Shown in pieces: positions 10,725-22,485 of a stretch of DNA of 64,000 nucleotides. Positions within the stretch are counted from its first letter, which is position 1, and each line of letters starts with the position of its first letter. Both the position numbers and the translations under genes were made by a program. The notes beneath the pieces were generated by a model, which saw nothing but the letters and a program-made list of their open reading frames with translations, was not told the DNA's origin and did not search any database. Location of the stretch: positions 67,046,676 to 67,110,675 of the forward strand of contig CM049316.1 of the NCBI GenBank assembly GCA_026874595.1, given 5' to 3'. The stretch is from Sipunculus nudus (Eukaryota; Annelida; Sipuncula; Golfingiida; Sipunculidae).

Positions 10725-13375
10725 AGCTCAGCTGACAGTCTTCTGAGCTATAGCAATCACTCTTTGCCTGTCATCTGTCTGTCTGTCCGTCTAGCTGTCC
10801 GTAAACCAGGCACAAATCCTAACTGCTTTGACATTCAGGGAGCTCCATGAAAAATCTCCTTGGAAACCTGAAATTAGGTCTCTGATACCCATATCCTTAG
10901 AGCTATGTGGCTTCGAAGTACCCCCCCCCCCCCCGAATAATGGAAAATTTGATACAAAAGTAAGTACCCCAAAGAATAATGGAAAATTTGATACAAAAGC
11001 TCAAGTATCTGAACAACTATTGCATTGTTCCCCATGATTCTTTGCATGGAGATTGATTATGGAATATTTCTTCAGTTTCTGCAGTTTGGTGGCGCCATCT
11101 GTATTTTTCGATTTTTACGAATTTTTGTTTCTCAATTTTTGAGACTTCTTAAGATGTGGTCATTTGTTGACAGGGCACAAATCATAACGACTGGACATAG
11201 AATCTTCTCTTTTGACATAATGGGAGGCCCATTAAAAGTCTACTTGGAAACCTGAAATTAGGTCTCTGTTACCCATTAACTCTGAGCTATGGGGCTCTGA
11301 AGTACCCCCAAGAATAATGGAAAATTTGATACAAAAGTAAGTACCCCAAGGAATAATGGAAAATTTGATACAAAAGCTCAAGTATCTGAACAACTATTGC
11401 ATTGTTCCCCATGATTCTTTGCATGGAGATTGATTATGGAATATTTCTTCAGTTTCTGTAGTTTGGTGGCGCCATCTGTATTTTTCGATTTTTACGAATT
11501 TTTTTTTCTCAATTTTTGAGACTTCTTAAGATGTGGTCATTTGTTGACAGGGCACAAATCATAACGACTGGACATAGAATCTTCTCTTTTGACATAATGG
11601 GAGGCCCATTAAAAGTCTACTTGGAAACCTGAAATTAGGTCTCTGTTACCCATTAACTCTGAGCTATGGGGCTCTGAAGTACCCCCCCCCCCCCCCCTTT
11701 ATTAAAAATTTGTTACAAAAGCTCGAGTATCTGAACAACTAATGCATTGATCACCGTGATTCTTTGCATGATTATTCATCAAGGACTGTTTCATCAGTTC
11801 CTGCAGACTGGTGGTGCCAGCTGGATCTTTTTCCGAATTTTTATGCATTTTTTCTCTATTTTTGGGAACTTCAAAAAGCAGTGATCTTTAAACGGGGTAC
11901 TTATCGTAACCATTCGAACTAGAATCTTCTAATTAAAAATGCAGAGATGTCCAAGAAAATTCTCCTTGGAAATCTGAAATAGGTCTCTGTTACCCGTATA
12001 CTTTAAGCTATAGGGCTTGTTAGTATCCTTCAGTTTAATTAAACATTTTATATAAAACCTCCCGTTTCTGAACAACTAATGAATTTCACCATGATTCTTT
12101 GCATGCACATTCATCATGGACTTGTTCTTGTTTATGGCCATCCATTAAAGCAAGAACCCTTCTGATTTTTGTTTCATGAGGACACGGCCACATTGCCCAC
12201 TTCTTTAAAAAGATGGTGGATGCATTTTAAGTAAAACTTTTCGTCCCAAACCTTTCATCTTTGCACATATAGCTCGCCAGTCAAAAATGAGGGAAACCCG
12301 GTTGATTTTGGGATCCCAGGGGCCATCTGTCCACAACTTAGTTTCCGGAAGATGACTCCAGTTTGGTTTCAAACTTCATTATATATGACCCACTACTAAT
12401 GCAAATCCCTATTGATTTTGGGGCATGATGTCCAAGGTAGCAGGGGCTACCTACCCACAAATTTGTTTTTGAATGATAACTTCAGTTTGGATTGACATTG
12501 GTTTCATTTTTTTTATATATGACCCACCACTAAAGTATGAGTCCTATTGTTTTGGGGTCTCAGGAACCACATCTTTAAAAAGATTGTGGATGCATTTTAA
12601 GTAACACTTTTCATCACAAACCCTCCATGTATGACACGCCTGCCAATAGGGGAAGGTCCTTTACGATTATGGGGAAACGGTCAAAGTTACAGAGCCCTTC
12701 TGTTCATATATTGTTTTATGGATGATAACCCAAGTTTGGGTCGACAGATTGGTCTAAAACTAGATTCATATTTGGCCCATTTTACCGTCAGAATATATTT
12801 GATTTGGGGGTCACAGGACCCACCTTTATTTAAAAAAAAAGGGTTGTGAATGCATTGTAAACCAAACTTTTCATCCCGAACATTCCATCTTTCACATATG
12901 GCTAAACCTGCTCAAAGTTGAAGACGTAGATTTTGAGGTCAAGGTTATTGGACCAAATATTTTAAAAAAAAATAATTGTGGACACATTTAACGCTTCCTA
13001 AATCTGTCATTTTTCACGTATGGCTCACCTACCAATAGGGGAAGAAAACTGTCGAATGTAAGGCCACAAGATCAAATGCCAAGGTCACTGCACCCACTTC
13101 TTTAAAAAGCTTGGTGGACACACTTTAAGCCAAAGTTTTCATCCAATCAATCTTACACATACGGCTTCCCTGCCAATAGGAGGCGAATACTTTTAATTTT
13201 AGGCTCCTAGGTGAAAGGTTAAGGTCACACATCCCATTTATTGAAAAAGCATGTGCTCACATTTTAAGCAAAGGTTTCACCCCAACCTTTCACATTTCTT
13301 TTATTGATTTCAACATCGGAAGGTCAAGATCACAGGACCATATCACTGGTTTTAATGCTGACCAGGCTCACAGTT
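10725..13375 (+). mobile_element. AGCTCAGCTGA-family element with long tandem body
   Basis: Starts AGCTCAGCTGACAGTC, then a GTCTGTCTGTCCGTC head and 'aaaccaggcacaaatcctaac'. The first part of the body is a 377-bp tandem repeat. The later part (about 12100-13350) repeats the 'aacttttcatcccaaacctttcatctttcacatatggctcacctaccaatagggg..' phrase at about 140-150 bp intervals, heavily diverged. No coding sequence. The 3' boundary is uncertain. Confidence 0.6.
10884..11690 (+). repeat. 377-bp tandem duplication, nearly identical copies
   Basis: 'ggtctctgttacccattaac' occurs at 11261 and 11638, so the period is 377. Comparing the two copies by eye I find about three differences (aaagaataa/aaggaataa, tttctgcag/tttctgtag, tttttgtttc/ttttttttttc). 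A degraded third copy runs to about 11940 and a related single copy sits at 29550-29960. A poly-C run follows 'gaagta' in each: 14 Cs at 10921, 16 at 11682, 21 at 29663. Confidence 0.85.
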
Positions 13376-14560
13376 TAATAAAACATTAGAGTGATAAGAT
13401 ATAATTATGCCTTGCTTGGTTTGCTCCACCCATATCTATGTACACAATGTACTGATAAAAACCTTTTCACTTTGATCAGTTATTAAAATACCGAGTCGGT
13501 TCTCCGTTTCTTCATGCAATCAGGTCCTTTTTTTCAAGCATCACTCGGCCCGCATTAAAAGCCTATTAACCTTTTGCGGGGCCTTTCCTGGCCTGTCAGT
13601 GTACTAGTTTTCTTCAAATACTATTCCATGAGAATTGACTTTACGTACAAAATCTGCAGGATGAAACTGTGAAATTCACATTTTTTTTTCAAATTTTGCA
13701 TGGGTCCTAGGATGAAGCCCATTTAAAATAGGAAATCGATCTATTTTGGATGAAAATCGCCAAAAACTGATCTCCAAAAGGAAGGATTTCCCTTAAATTT
13801 TGATGCGTCACATATTATTGCACGAGTTTGTCATGCTGAGCTTTCGCTATAGGCCCTTACTCTTCCTGCCGTCCCTTACTGTGTTAGCGGGGCAAAGGTC
13901 CTAAGCATTTGACCTAGTGTTCACTTTTAAGTCAACATAATAGGAGGTCCTGAGGATATCTTTGATACTGGAAATAAGGTATCAATAAAAGTCTTCTCTG
14001 TGTGTGAAGTACTACTTTTTTCTTTGTTACAAGTTTGAAAGCTGGTGACCTTGCTCGTGATATTCAAGACTTTGTTCCTTCAAGCAATTAAGAAAAAAAA
14101 CTCCGTTTTCTAATAAAAGCCACTGTTACACTTCAAGTCTGCTTAATATTATAACTACTTGTGTCATTTGTTTATATTTGGCATAGATATTCCTCTATAC
14201 ATTTCCTATGAACATTCAAGAAATTACTGCAGATTTATTTATACAGGTACTTTTACATAATGTACCTTGTTAAAAACATGAGGAAAAATATTACTCACTT
14301 AACATGATAACTGTTGAAGCAAAAAGGTTTTTTTAAGTAATCTGAGGTTTAGTCATGGTCCTTTGTCCGTCGTCCGTCCGACCGTCCGTTTACAGGGTTA
14401 TATGTCACCAAAATCTCCTACAATGCCGAAAATTGGGTCACCTCAATTTTCCATTAAAAACGCATTGTTACGCTTTAAGACTGCCTAATATCAAGACCAA
14501 TGATCTGAATTTGATCATTTATATTTTTTTAGGCTTTTCATTAGTCCTGCTTGGTTAGAC
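13376..14560 (+). repeat. Degraded AGCTCAGCTGA-family fragments
   Basis: Partial heads lie at about 13840 ('catgctgagctttcgctatagg...gtccc') and 14350 ('ggtcctttgtccgtcgtccgtccg'). The body 14040-14530 resembles copy 1 (5233-5960): 'ccttgctcg..ttgttcctt', 'gccactgttacacttcaagtctgc', 'ccgaaaattgggtca'. No coding sequence. Confidence 0.5.
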
Positions 14561-14900
14561 CCCCGCCTTTTCCTAAATCCTAGATCCGCCCCTGCAATAT
14601 ATGTACATGTATTTCGTATATGTAAATACAATGCAATATGTTCGTGTCATACTGGGCAGAGGAAATGTGTAAATAAAGATTAGAAACGGGTGGATCCAGG
14701 ATTTAGAAAAAGGAGGGTTGCAATTTAGGAATACTAGAGACATTCTGAAAAAGACCCACAGGTCTGGAAAAAAGGGGGGGTCCAGGCCACAAAAAAATTG
14801 TCTAAAACCCTAAAAAAGGTTGCTTTGGCCGGAAAAGGGGGTTCTGGACCCCTTGGACACCCCCCCCCCCCCCCCCCCAACCCGCCTCTGGTAAACTGCT
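14561..14900. mobile_element. Fragments of a GGATCCAGGATTT-type MITE family
   Basis: 'cctaaatcctagatccgcccc' (about 14570) and 'gggtggatccaggatttag' (about 14690), followed by G-rich then C-rich sequence with 19 Cs at 14860-14878 and 'cccgcctctgg', look like opposed ends of short elements with GGCGGATCC-like inverted ends. Relatives are at 20520-21335, 34074-34276 and about 60463-60690. No target duplication was resolved. Confidence 0.5.
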
Positions 14901-16622
14901 CTTCTATTGCATGCAGTTAACACAGATGCACAAGCAAATATATATGCGGGACAGAATATTTAATACTATCGCCAAATGGCAGTGGTATTTTCATTACATT
15001 TTAAAATAAAATAATATAAAAAAAAATTTTCTCAGATTTTTAAAATTTCTATCAATCATAGCTATGAGCCAAATTGGTCTCTTGATACATTTGATATCCA
15101 CGACAGACATTTTCAAACATACCAAATTTAGCAACAAACTGTGAAAAACACTCCGATGTAACTCTACGACCTCCATTTGCATAAACAGTTTATTATCAAA
15201 AAAGTGTTACAGGAACAACAGATCATCATAGTACAACATTTGTTAATCGTGATGAAGGCATATTTGGTATTCAACATACTTAAAAGCAAAATATACAATG
15301 GTGGGAGACGACCCCTATGTATAATGATATTTCAGAATAATCTTTACAACGCTGCTTATATTAACAAGATCCTACTTTGTTCTTATATTAAAAATAAGAT
15401 TCATTCTATTCTCATCTTTAAGTCGCAAAACTGTAAATAATGTAAAAGCCCAAAATCAAAATGCATATACGAACAAATAGTGAGATTCATCCCTAATGAC
15501 ACCAAGCCGACATAACTGGCACTGCCTTCCATCACATGCATGGTGACCCTAGGTTCCTGGCCGCACTGGTAAATGGCGGTTTCCAGTTCTGAATTTACAC
15601 AAGACATGGCAAATTCTACTTTATGTTTTATAGATTGGTACCTGTAACACACTTTCGTGTAATATTTGTTTATACTAGCCCTGCATGGTGTCCTTAATCT
15701 AATACACTGGTATATCTACCTAGATCTAACTTGCTGGTCTGACCATATATGTGAGATAACCCTTGATTCATAGTACATTACGAATCTCATAGGTCTACAA
15801 ATAATCTACTTCCACTGTACAGTTTAAATCTAATACTACAAATGTAGACATAACCTTTACATATTTTCACGTTTTCCTGTTATAAACTTGCCTATAGAAC
15901 TTGTCTGGCTTTAAACTCAACCCTGAGAGGAAATTATCCTAGTTATCTATATGTTAGAAGCAAGGACGTATTCTTCGGGGCCCCGAGTATCAATTTTCAA
16001 AATATGAAATGAACCCTTTCCACTATGATAAAGTTTTCCGCACCCCATAATTCACATATATATATGAACACTAGAAGAACTGTTACATCAAACAAATGCA
16101 GTTTCACATCAATATATCGGCCCAAATATCAGTTAGTTAAAATGTCTAATCATTCCATACATAGCAGGAGTCACTTTTATATTTTTTTCCTTTGTTAAAC
16201 TTAGTATTTCAATTAAAAGAACGTTATATATAATCAACTACAATCTTTATGTTATAAGGTCCAATTTTAATCTCTGGAACATATATATTTTTATTCACTG
16301 GGGAGATAGCAGTGGAAAACCCGGTGATATATACACAGAATAACCAATATGTTACGGCAGCGATATCTGATTTAGTTTACCACTGTCTGAATATATGCAT
16401 GATGGTTTACTGGTTTGCCAATGCCAGTATTGTTCCACAGATTTTTTTTCACATGAAACTCAATATATATTTCGACCCCAGCAATACATTTTTAAACTTG
16501 TTTTGGACACAGTCACTTAAACTTTCAAAGGTACCAACCTGCCAATGATGATAAGACTTTTTGAATCAATGATATTCCGAGTATATAAACGTCATGTTCA
16601 AAATTAAAAGCACATAATCAGT
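14901..16622. other. No gene recognised
   Basis: AT-rich intergenic DNA. Several 60-90 codon frames exist on both strands, but none has recognisable domains or splice context. It lies directly 3' of BTB pseudogene A and may include its former 3'UTR. Confidence 0.4.
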
Positions 16623-18564
16623 TTATGATAAGCCCAGAATATCATTTAAAATAATTTCCTGTAAATTATCCTGTAAACCAATATCAGTATCTGCAAAGTC
16701 TCCGAAATATTCACCATACTCATCCTCAAAACTATTTTCGGATTCTGGTGATTCTATGAAGCTCCATGGCCCTATCTTTGAATGGGATGCATCTTTTAAT
16801 ATAATGTCTGCATCATATACTTTCTCTTGAAGTTCGTTCAAAAATGTAGAGGAAACTACTTGACTAGTAATATTACAAGAAACACGACACGTTGTTGGTG
16901 GTGGAGGAATTGTGTAGAACAACTTTTCCTCTTTCCTATATGCTAACAAGCAATGGAAGAATGGACCATTCTCTTTTAGGACCCGCTCAGAGAATATTTC
17001 TACTCCTAATGTGTCCATGTAACATGCTCTTGTTACTTTCTTCTCTGAAACCATGTCCGAATTAACAATGTCACATATTGACCAGGTGTTGGAAGAGCCA
17101 GTGTACAAAAGATCCTTTCTTGTACTGTAAAATACTACATCGTTTCCCCAAACATACCCTTTAAGGGGAAAACACTATGCAACAATATTTTAGGAGCTAT
17201 GCTGAGCATATTTAGGGAACTTTCTTGGATATTAAACTTTAACAGCAAATCATCATGTACATTGAGAATGAAGACATCATCACAGTTGTTGTGTACAACG
17301 CAGGAAGGGATATCAGAGATCTAAGGTAGTTCATCTGAAGAGCAGTTATGCTTCCACTTGTTTTCCTTGGTTAGATACACGTGTACTGAAAGTTTCAGAG
17401 GATCTGCATTAAAGAATGACCCCTTATTTACACCTCCTGTGTATTTACAATAAAATAATTTCCCTTGCACACTTAAGTAGACTCCTTTGCATACATAACA
17501 TTTTTGAACTAGAATATTTTTTTTTTCCATTTTTCTGTGACATTTTCCAAAACAGCCTCGCTGGCATTATAATTGCTTTTGAGAATACTTCTACCTAATT
17601 CGCCTACACCTAATAGTATTTGTTCACCCAAAGTCGCTTCTGTGACAGACAGCCATTTGTTTAACTTTGGGCGATACACAATACATTCGTCATCACTGAT
17701 GCAGACAAGCACTTCTTCAGAAAGATTTTCTCCTTCAATAGGGTTTGCAGCAGAATCCTGTGCAGGACATGACGATTGCCTACCATCATACAACGACCTG
17801 GGATTACAGGGATCTATCAGTTTGGTCAAGTCTGAGAATCTCCTTGGTGACGTGCCTTCTCCGCTACCCCACGTTTCCTTGCTGTGTTCTTCTATCTCGT
17901 CGTTTCCTTCACTTTCGTTGTAATTTCACTTCCTCAGCTTCGTCTCAGTTTTCTTGTGTTCCTCTGTACCTCCAGCCAACATCCAGCGAAGGAGAAATGC
18001 GTCCCAGTCCCCGTCATCACAGTACTGTCCGCATCCTGCTTTGAACATCCGTACAAGCTCCTCTGGTGAAACCAGGAGAACTTCATCTGAGTGCTGGATA
18101 ACATCATGAAACCTGCTGGACACGATGTTTGAGCACTTTCGATCTAAACGTTTAAGGTCGAACATATCTGCCAGTGACCAAAACGATAAACTCTTCCTGA
18201 TTGTTACGTTTTCGCAAAGAAAACTCTCACATTCTTTTGTCAGTTTATCCAGTAGGAAAAGCTTTGACGCATTTATAATCTCTTCAATATATTCTTCAAA
18301 TGGTGTGACTTCGACACCATATATGTAATCAATGATTGTATTGAGTGGGGTAACTGTCGAGAATACGTTTGACAATTCAATTTCGTCTTCTTGTTTGTCT
18401 CTAAAATTCCTGCTGAACATTACGTCAAAGTAGTCCGAGGCTCCTGCTAAGACACACCGGTGAGCGGATACCGTTCTGTTTCCAACACGAAAAATGACAT
18501 CACATAATTTATCCAATTTACGTTGTCCTTGGACAATTGAATGCAAAGGCAGATGGAGTTTCAT
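16623..18564 (-). pseudogene. BTB/BACK Kelch-like gene, copy A, pseudogene
   Basis: The start MKLHLPLHSIV at 18564 matches the other two copies. The BTB domain follows (LCDVIF, then HRCVLAGASDYFDVMF), then a BACK region ending in W-x6-W-M (DWDAFLLRWMLAGG). The C-terminal half retains VYRPKLNKW, AYRKEEKLFY-TIPPPP and an acidic tail. Lesions versus copies B and C: an in-frame TGA at 17926-17928 (just after KLRK), a frameshift in the A run read at 17517-17527, an in-frame TAG at 17321-17323 and a frameshift between about 17110 and 17190. On the minus strand an acceptor-like ATTGCAG lies about 25 bases before the ATG, as in the other copies. It shares GSGEGTSPRRFSDLTKL with copy B and not with C, so A and B are the closer pair. 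With four lesions it is almost certainly dead. Confidence 0.9.
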
Positions 18565-19721
18565 GGTTAGTCTGCTGGTTATCTATCTGCAATTTAAATA
18601 AGAAACAACATAATATCTGAACAAATTGGACAAGCGTACGACATCATTGTCTTATCCCAGAATGCGTGAATTAAAATTTGCTTTCTATTAATAGAAAAAA
18701 TATCATGAAAGAACACAAATTACGTCACAAACTACATCGGCTAAGCAGATTCAAGCTGAGTCCTACAAAACTATGAGCCTTTTTCTTTACGTGTGTTGTA
18801 ATAATTTGTCCAAAAAGTCACCAATGGGTTAAGACGCTGAGCTCAGCTGCAAGAATGACCCTTGACCCCAATGGGGATTCAGTGCCTTTAAAATGTTTTA
18901 CAAAGAATTTATGCTTTTGTATGAATTAATATTGAAAGTGAAAATTGCAAAATTAATTTATTATAATGATCATTCTTACGCAACTCTCTCATGCAAGTCT
19001 CCATGATCAATATGCATGCCAAGGTTCAGCACCCTTCCATCAGAGTTCGTTTTTACTCAAAAGGAAGCGTTTACAGTAAGGCATTGTGGGACGGCTTGTC
19101 TCACCTTTCAACCCTAAAAATGTATTTTTTTTTGTATCAAAGATAAAAAGAAACCGTATTAAAAAATACAGGTGATACTACGAGTCAACTCTTTAAGCTG
19201 ATGACCAATGAGCATGCTGAGTTTCAGGACAACGGCACAATCGCTGAAATTTGGCAGTCTAAATAAATGCATAATAAATAATAAACATACAGGCGGCTTA
19301 TTTCGTCTCATAAGAACAATAATTTATTCCAAGATGAACATGCATTGCAATTTCTTGGCAACCATACATTATTTATTGAGATATTGGAGCTTTTATACTT
19401 TAAAAATGAACAAATTGCAGTTAGATTTTATAAATTCATGTAACTCTTATAAAGAACTCATTGCCGATTCATTCAACACCAACAATGTGACAAGGATACT
19501 TGAGAACTTCAATTATAATGAAATAATCGTCAAATAAGGCAGGATGAAAACGTCTGACGTAGTGGTCAGATCAATATTTGATTGGAGGATGATGCGTGTT
19601 AAACTTTGTGATAGCCCCATATCATTATATATTCGTATATGCACATGTAACCATGTGTCCGATCTAAATTCTGTTCAATCGGGCAATTCGAAATGTGATC
19701 CATTCGGATTCAAGGACGTAA
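18565..19721. other. 5' flank of copy A; no gene
   Basis: Contains the probable 5'UTR acceptor of copy A and a weak AGCTCAGC-type remnant at about 18828-18880 ('gacgctgagctcagctgcaagaatgacccttgacc'). Nothing else is supported. Confidence 0.4.
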
Positions 19722-19965
19722 CAAATTTATCCGAGCCGCTCCTTTCACAAGAGCCTCTACGTAGAACAAGAATTTATAAGAGCATTACTTTCACTAGAGC
19801 CTCTATGTAGAACAAGAATTTATAAGAGCATTACTTTCACTAGAGCCTCTACGTAGAACAAGAATTTATAAGAGCATTACTTTCACTAGAGCCACTACGT
19901 AGAACACGAATTTATGAGAGCCGCTCCTTTAACTAGAACATCTACGTTGAACAAGAACTTGTTAG
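19722..19965 (+). repeat. 46-bp minisatellite, about five copies
   Basis: Unit 'agagcctctacgtagaacaa...ttactttcact'. Starts at 19750, 19796, 19842 and 19888 are exactly 46 bp apart, with degraded units at each edge. Inner copies are nearly identical. It contains the self-complementary TCTACGTAGA. Confidence 0.9.
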
Positions 19966-20271
19966 TATGACTTGTGCTCACGTTTAATAATAATCTTCGC
20001 TCGGCGATAGCGTCAGTCGTCAATAGGCCAGCATATTAACCTTTTATCCAAAGACTTTAGAAATGTCAGCTAACGGCGCGCTAGCGCCAAGTGTGTATCA
20101 GCCATAGAACACACTGGTCATAGTGTTTTTATGTCATGAAGGACCAACGCCTTTAGCAAAGACTTTGGGGATATTCATTTTTAGTGTTGCCGCAGATAAC
20201 ATTGGAATATATATGGACATTTTTTTATATTATTTATACTACAGTGTATTCTAAATCAAGCGGGACTTTCT

Positions 20272-20287
20272 GTATATATATATATTT

Positions 20288-20321
<34 letters not shown>

Positions 20322-20332
20322 GATGTGTGTGT
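20272..20332. repeat. (TA)n/(GT)n compound microsatellite
   Basis: TA run followed from about 20297 by about 16 GT units. A further short TA run lies at 20461-20477. Confidence 0.95.
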
Positions 20333-20519
20333 ACATATATATCGCCTGATGACCGCCTAGCGTGAATACAGTGATAGCGATACGGACTGAGCCACCAGTA
20401 CTTACAGCTTGCTCTACTGTTTGAATTGAGCACCTTAGCTGAAACTGATGCAATTACTGTTTATATATATATATATACCTGATTGATCTCTTCAATCCAT
20501 CTGCCCTACAGTCTAGAGT

Positions 20520-21335
20520 GCAGAAGCGGATTCAGAGCGGATCCGGAAACATCCCCACTCCCCTTTTCAGCCGCCGCAACCTTTTTAAGTGTATCAGACC
20601 AATTTAAGCTCAGCTGATTGAAAGTCAACGAAGGTATAGAATTGGCGCTTTGTCCGTAGTCCATCCGGGCACAAATCGTTGCACAAATCGTTTCATCTGA
20701 AACCTTCCATCTTCCAGATACTGATTACCTGCTAATAGTGGAAGACACTTATGGATTTTGGGGTCATAAGGTCAAGGGTAAAGGTCACGGGGGCCATCTA
20801 TCCTCTTATTAGTTTCCAGGTGATAACACCAGTTTGGATTGAAATATTTGGTTTCAAACCTGAATTATATACAACCTGTAGATTTCGCGGACATGAGATC
20901 GAAGGTCAAGGTCACATGACCCACTACTTTAGAAAAACTGTGGATACATTTTAAGCCAAACTTTTCATCACAAACCTTCTGTCTTCCACATGTGCTGCAC
21001 CTTCCAACATCGGAAGTCTCCTGTTAATTTTTCGGTCACTAGGTGAAATGTCAAGGAGCTTATCCATTCACAAATTAGTTTCTGGATGATAACTCCGGTT
21101 TGGGTAGACAAGTTGGCTTCAAACTGATCACAGGACCCATATTTTCAAAAAGCTCATTAACATAACCTTACAGACAAATTCAGCTGAGCGTCGAGACCCA
21201 TTGGTCTCTAGGTATGACCTGCCCCCCCCCCCCCCCCCCCCCCCAACGACCACTTCCCTTACCGGATCAGGGGATCTTTTAATTTAGTTTTTCTCTGGGT
21301 TGAAATCCTCCTTTTCCTAAATCCTGGATCCACCA
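20520..21335. mobile_element. MITE split by a later insertion
   Basis: The left part (20520-20606, 'gcagaagcggattcagagcggatcc', 'ttttcagccgccgcaacctttt', 'gtatcagaccaattt') and right part (21212-21335, 'gacctgccccc', 'cctaaatcctggatccacc') look like the two ends of one element. An uninterrupted relative at 60463-60690 runs through the same junction ('gtatcagacaaattttgaggcctgaaaccccc'). A 23-base C run lies at 21222-21244. Confidence 0.55.
20607..21211 (+). mobile_element. Complete short AGCTCAGCTGA-family element, nested
   Basis: Both ends are visible: AGCTCAGCTGATTG at 20607, and CAGCTGAGCG (21181-21190) followed by GACCCATTGGTC (21195-21206) and TCTAG. The body holds three units of the 'ttgaggtcaaaggtcaaggtcac / caaaccttccatcttcc' type. 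At about 605 bp this is the clearest full-length copy, and it defines the family's ends. It lies within the MITE at 20520-21335. Confidence 0.7.
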
Positions 21336-21798
21336 ATGGAGTGACCCATAACATTTGTCCATGTCTGTGTGTTTGCCTGTTTGTCTCTTAAGGTGTTGTG
21401 CAAAGAATTTCCGAAAAGTTGAGACATAAGAACAGGAAGAATTGTATCAGATTAATTCTTTTGTAGGGGAGGAGTGTACATATTTACCGTACATGTAACG
21501 CTGCACCTGTTTGTTTCATAATTTTATCTGTATTTCACATATACCAGTTCACCATTACATACTCTTGTACACAGGAATAAAAATGTAAAGAGGAAGCAAA
21601 TAAAAACCTACCTTAGTCGTGTTATATGTTGCCTTGATTAAAACTCATATCATGAGGCCTTCCTGTGGACCCGTAATCCTGATATGTCTTGATTAATATT
21701 GCTTCAACTATTCATGTGTTCCAGCTCTTATATGCTGAAATGTTCTTTTCGACAGCTTAAGTAAATATATATATTTATATATATATATATATATATAT

Positions 21799-21838
<40 letters not shown>

Positions 21839-22139
21839 AAGATTCAGAGCTTTTATTAAGAAATGATAAACAAAGAGAAATGAAGCGTATCGTCAATACG
21901 TATCGGTAACTGTATCGCGATACGTATTGTACCGGATGAGGCGGACCGATACCCAGCCCTAATAGTCACACTGTATGACCTCATTATCCTCAACACAATA
22001 CTAATTCAGATGTCATTCGTTATGATTATGATCACCAGGGTGCAGCACTTACATGCCTCAAATCTGTCATGGACGTGAACGTTAATTATTTGTGTGCTTA
22101 TATTTTTTTAACGAATATTTTTTTTTGTGGAGGTAAATT
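21336..22139. other. No gene; TA microsatellite at 21764-21835
   Basis: Spacer with a 70-base TA microsatellite. A sequence of alternating 'cgtatcggtaactgtatcgcgatacgtattg' at about 21898-21935 is rich in self-complementary CGTATCG/CGATACG but has no assigned role. Confidence 0.5.
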
Positions 22140-22485
22140 GTCATGGTTAAGTCCTCCGTAAATCTGCAGAGTTCCATTCCGGTTTCTAACTACGTAACAG
22201 GGGCTAACAAGCGATAATCCTGGTTTAATCCAAGCTCGGTGTTCCGCACCTGCATGTCCTGGATGTGCCATGATACCGAGGAACCCCCGAAAGGTGCACT
22301 CATTTGTGAGTAAAACACGACTGTTGGGCAGTCTCCTCATCAAGCATGCAGAGCGATCACCCCAAACTGCCGGCCGTGAAAAAACTCACCGCCTCAGCTG
22401 GGATTCGAACTTACGAACTCCTGGCTTTGAGCCATGTGCACTACAACTGGCGTCATAGACCACGGAAGCCAGTTATTTGGGTGCT
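22140..22485 (-). mobile_element. tRNA-derived SINE, copy 1
   Basis: Read on the minus strand, the head at about 22485-22385 is tRNA-like: an A-box-like TGGTCTATGACGCCAG and a B-box AGTTCGAATCCC (about 22390-22405), then a body with CGTGTTTTACTCAC, GAACCTCGGTATCATGG-like and CACCTGCAGG-like blocks, ending CCGGAATGGAACTCTGCAG. Copies 2 (23410-23685) and 3 (36627-36830) share the body and the same end but lack the tRNA-like head. Confidence 0.65.

Noticed and set aside
22385-22485. Possible true tRNA gene on the minus strand
   Set aside because: A-box and B-box-like words are present, but the acceptor stem does not close and the block is continuous with a repeated SINE body.
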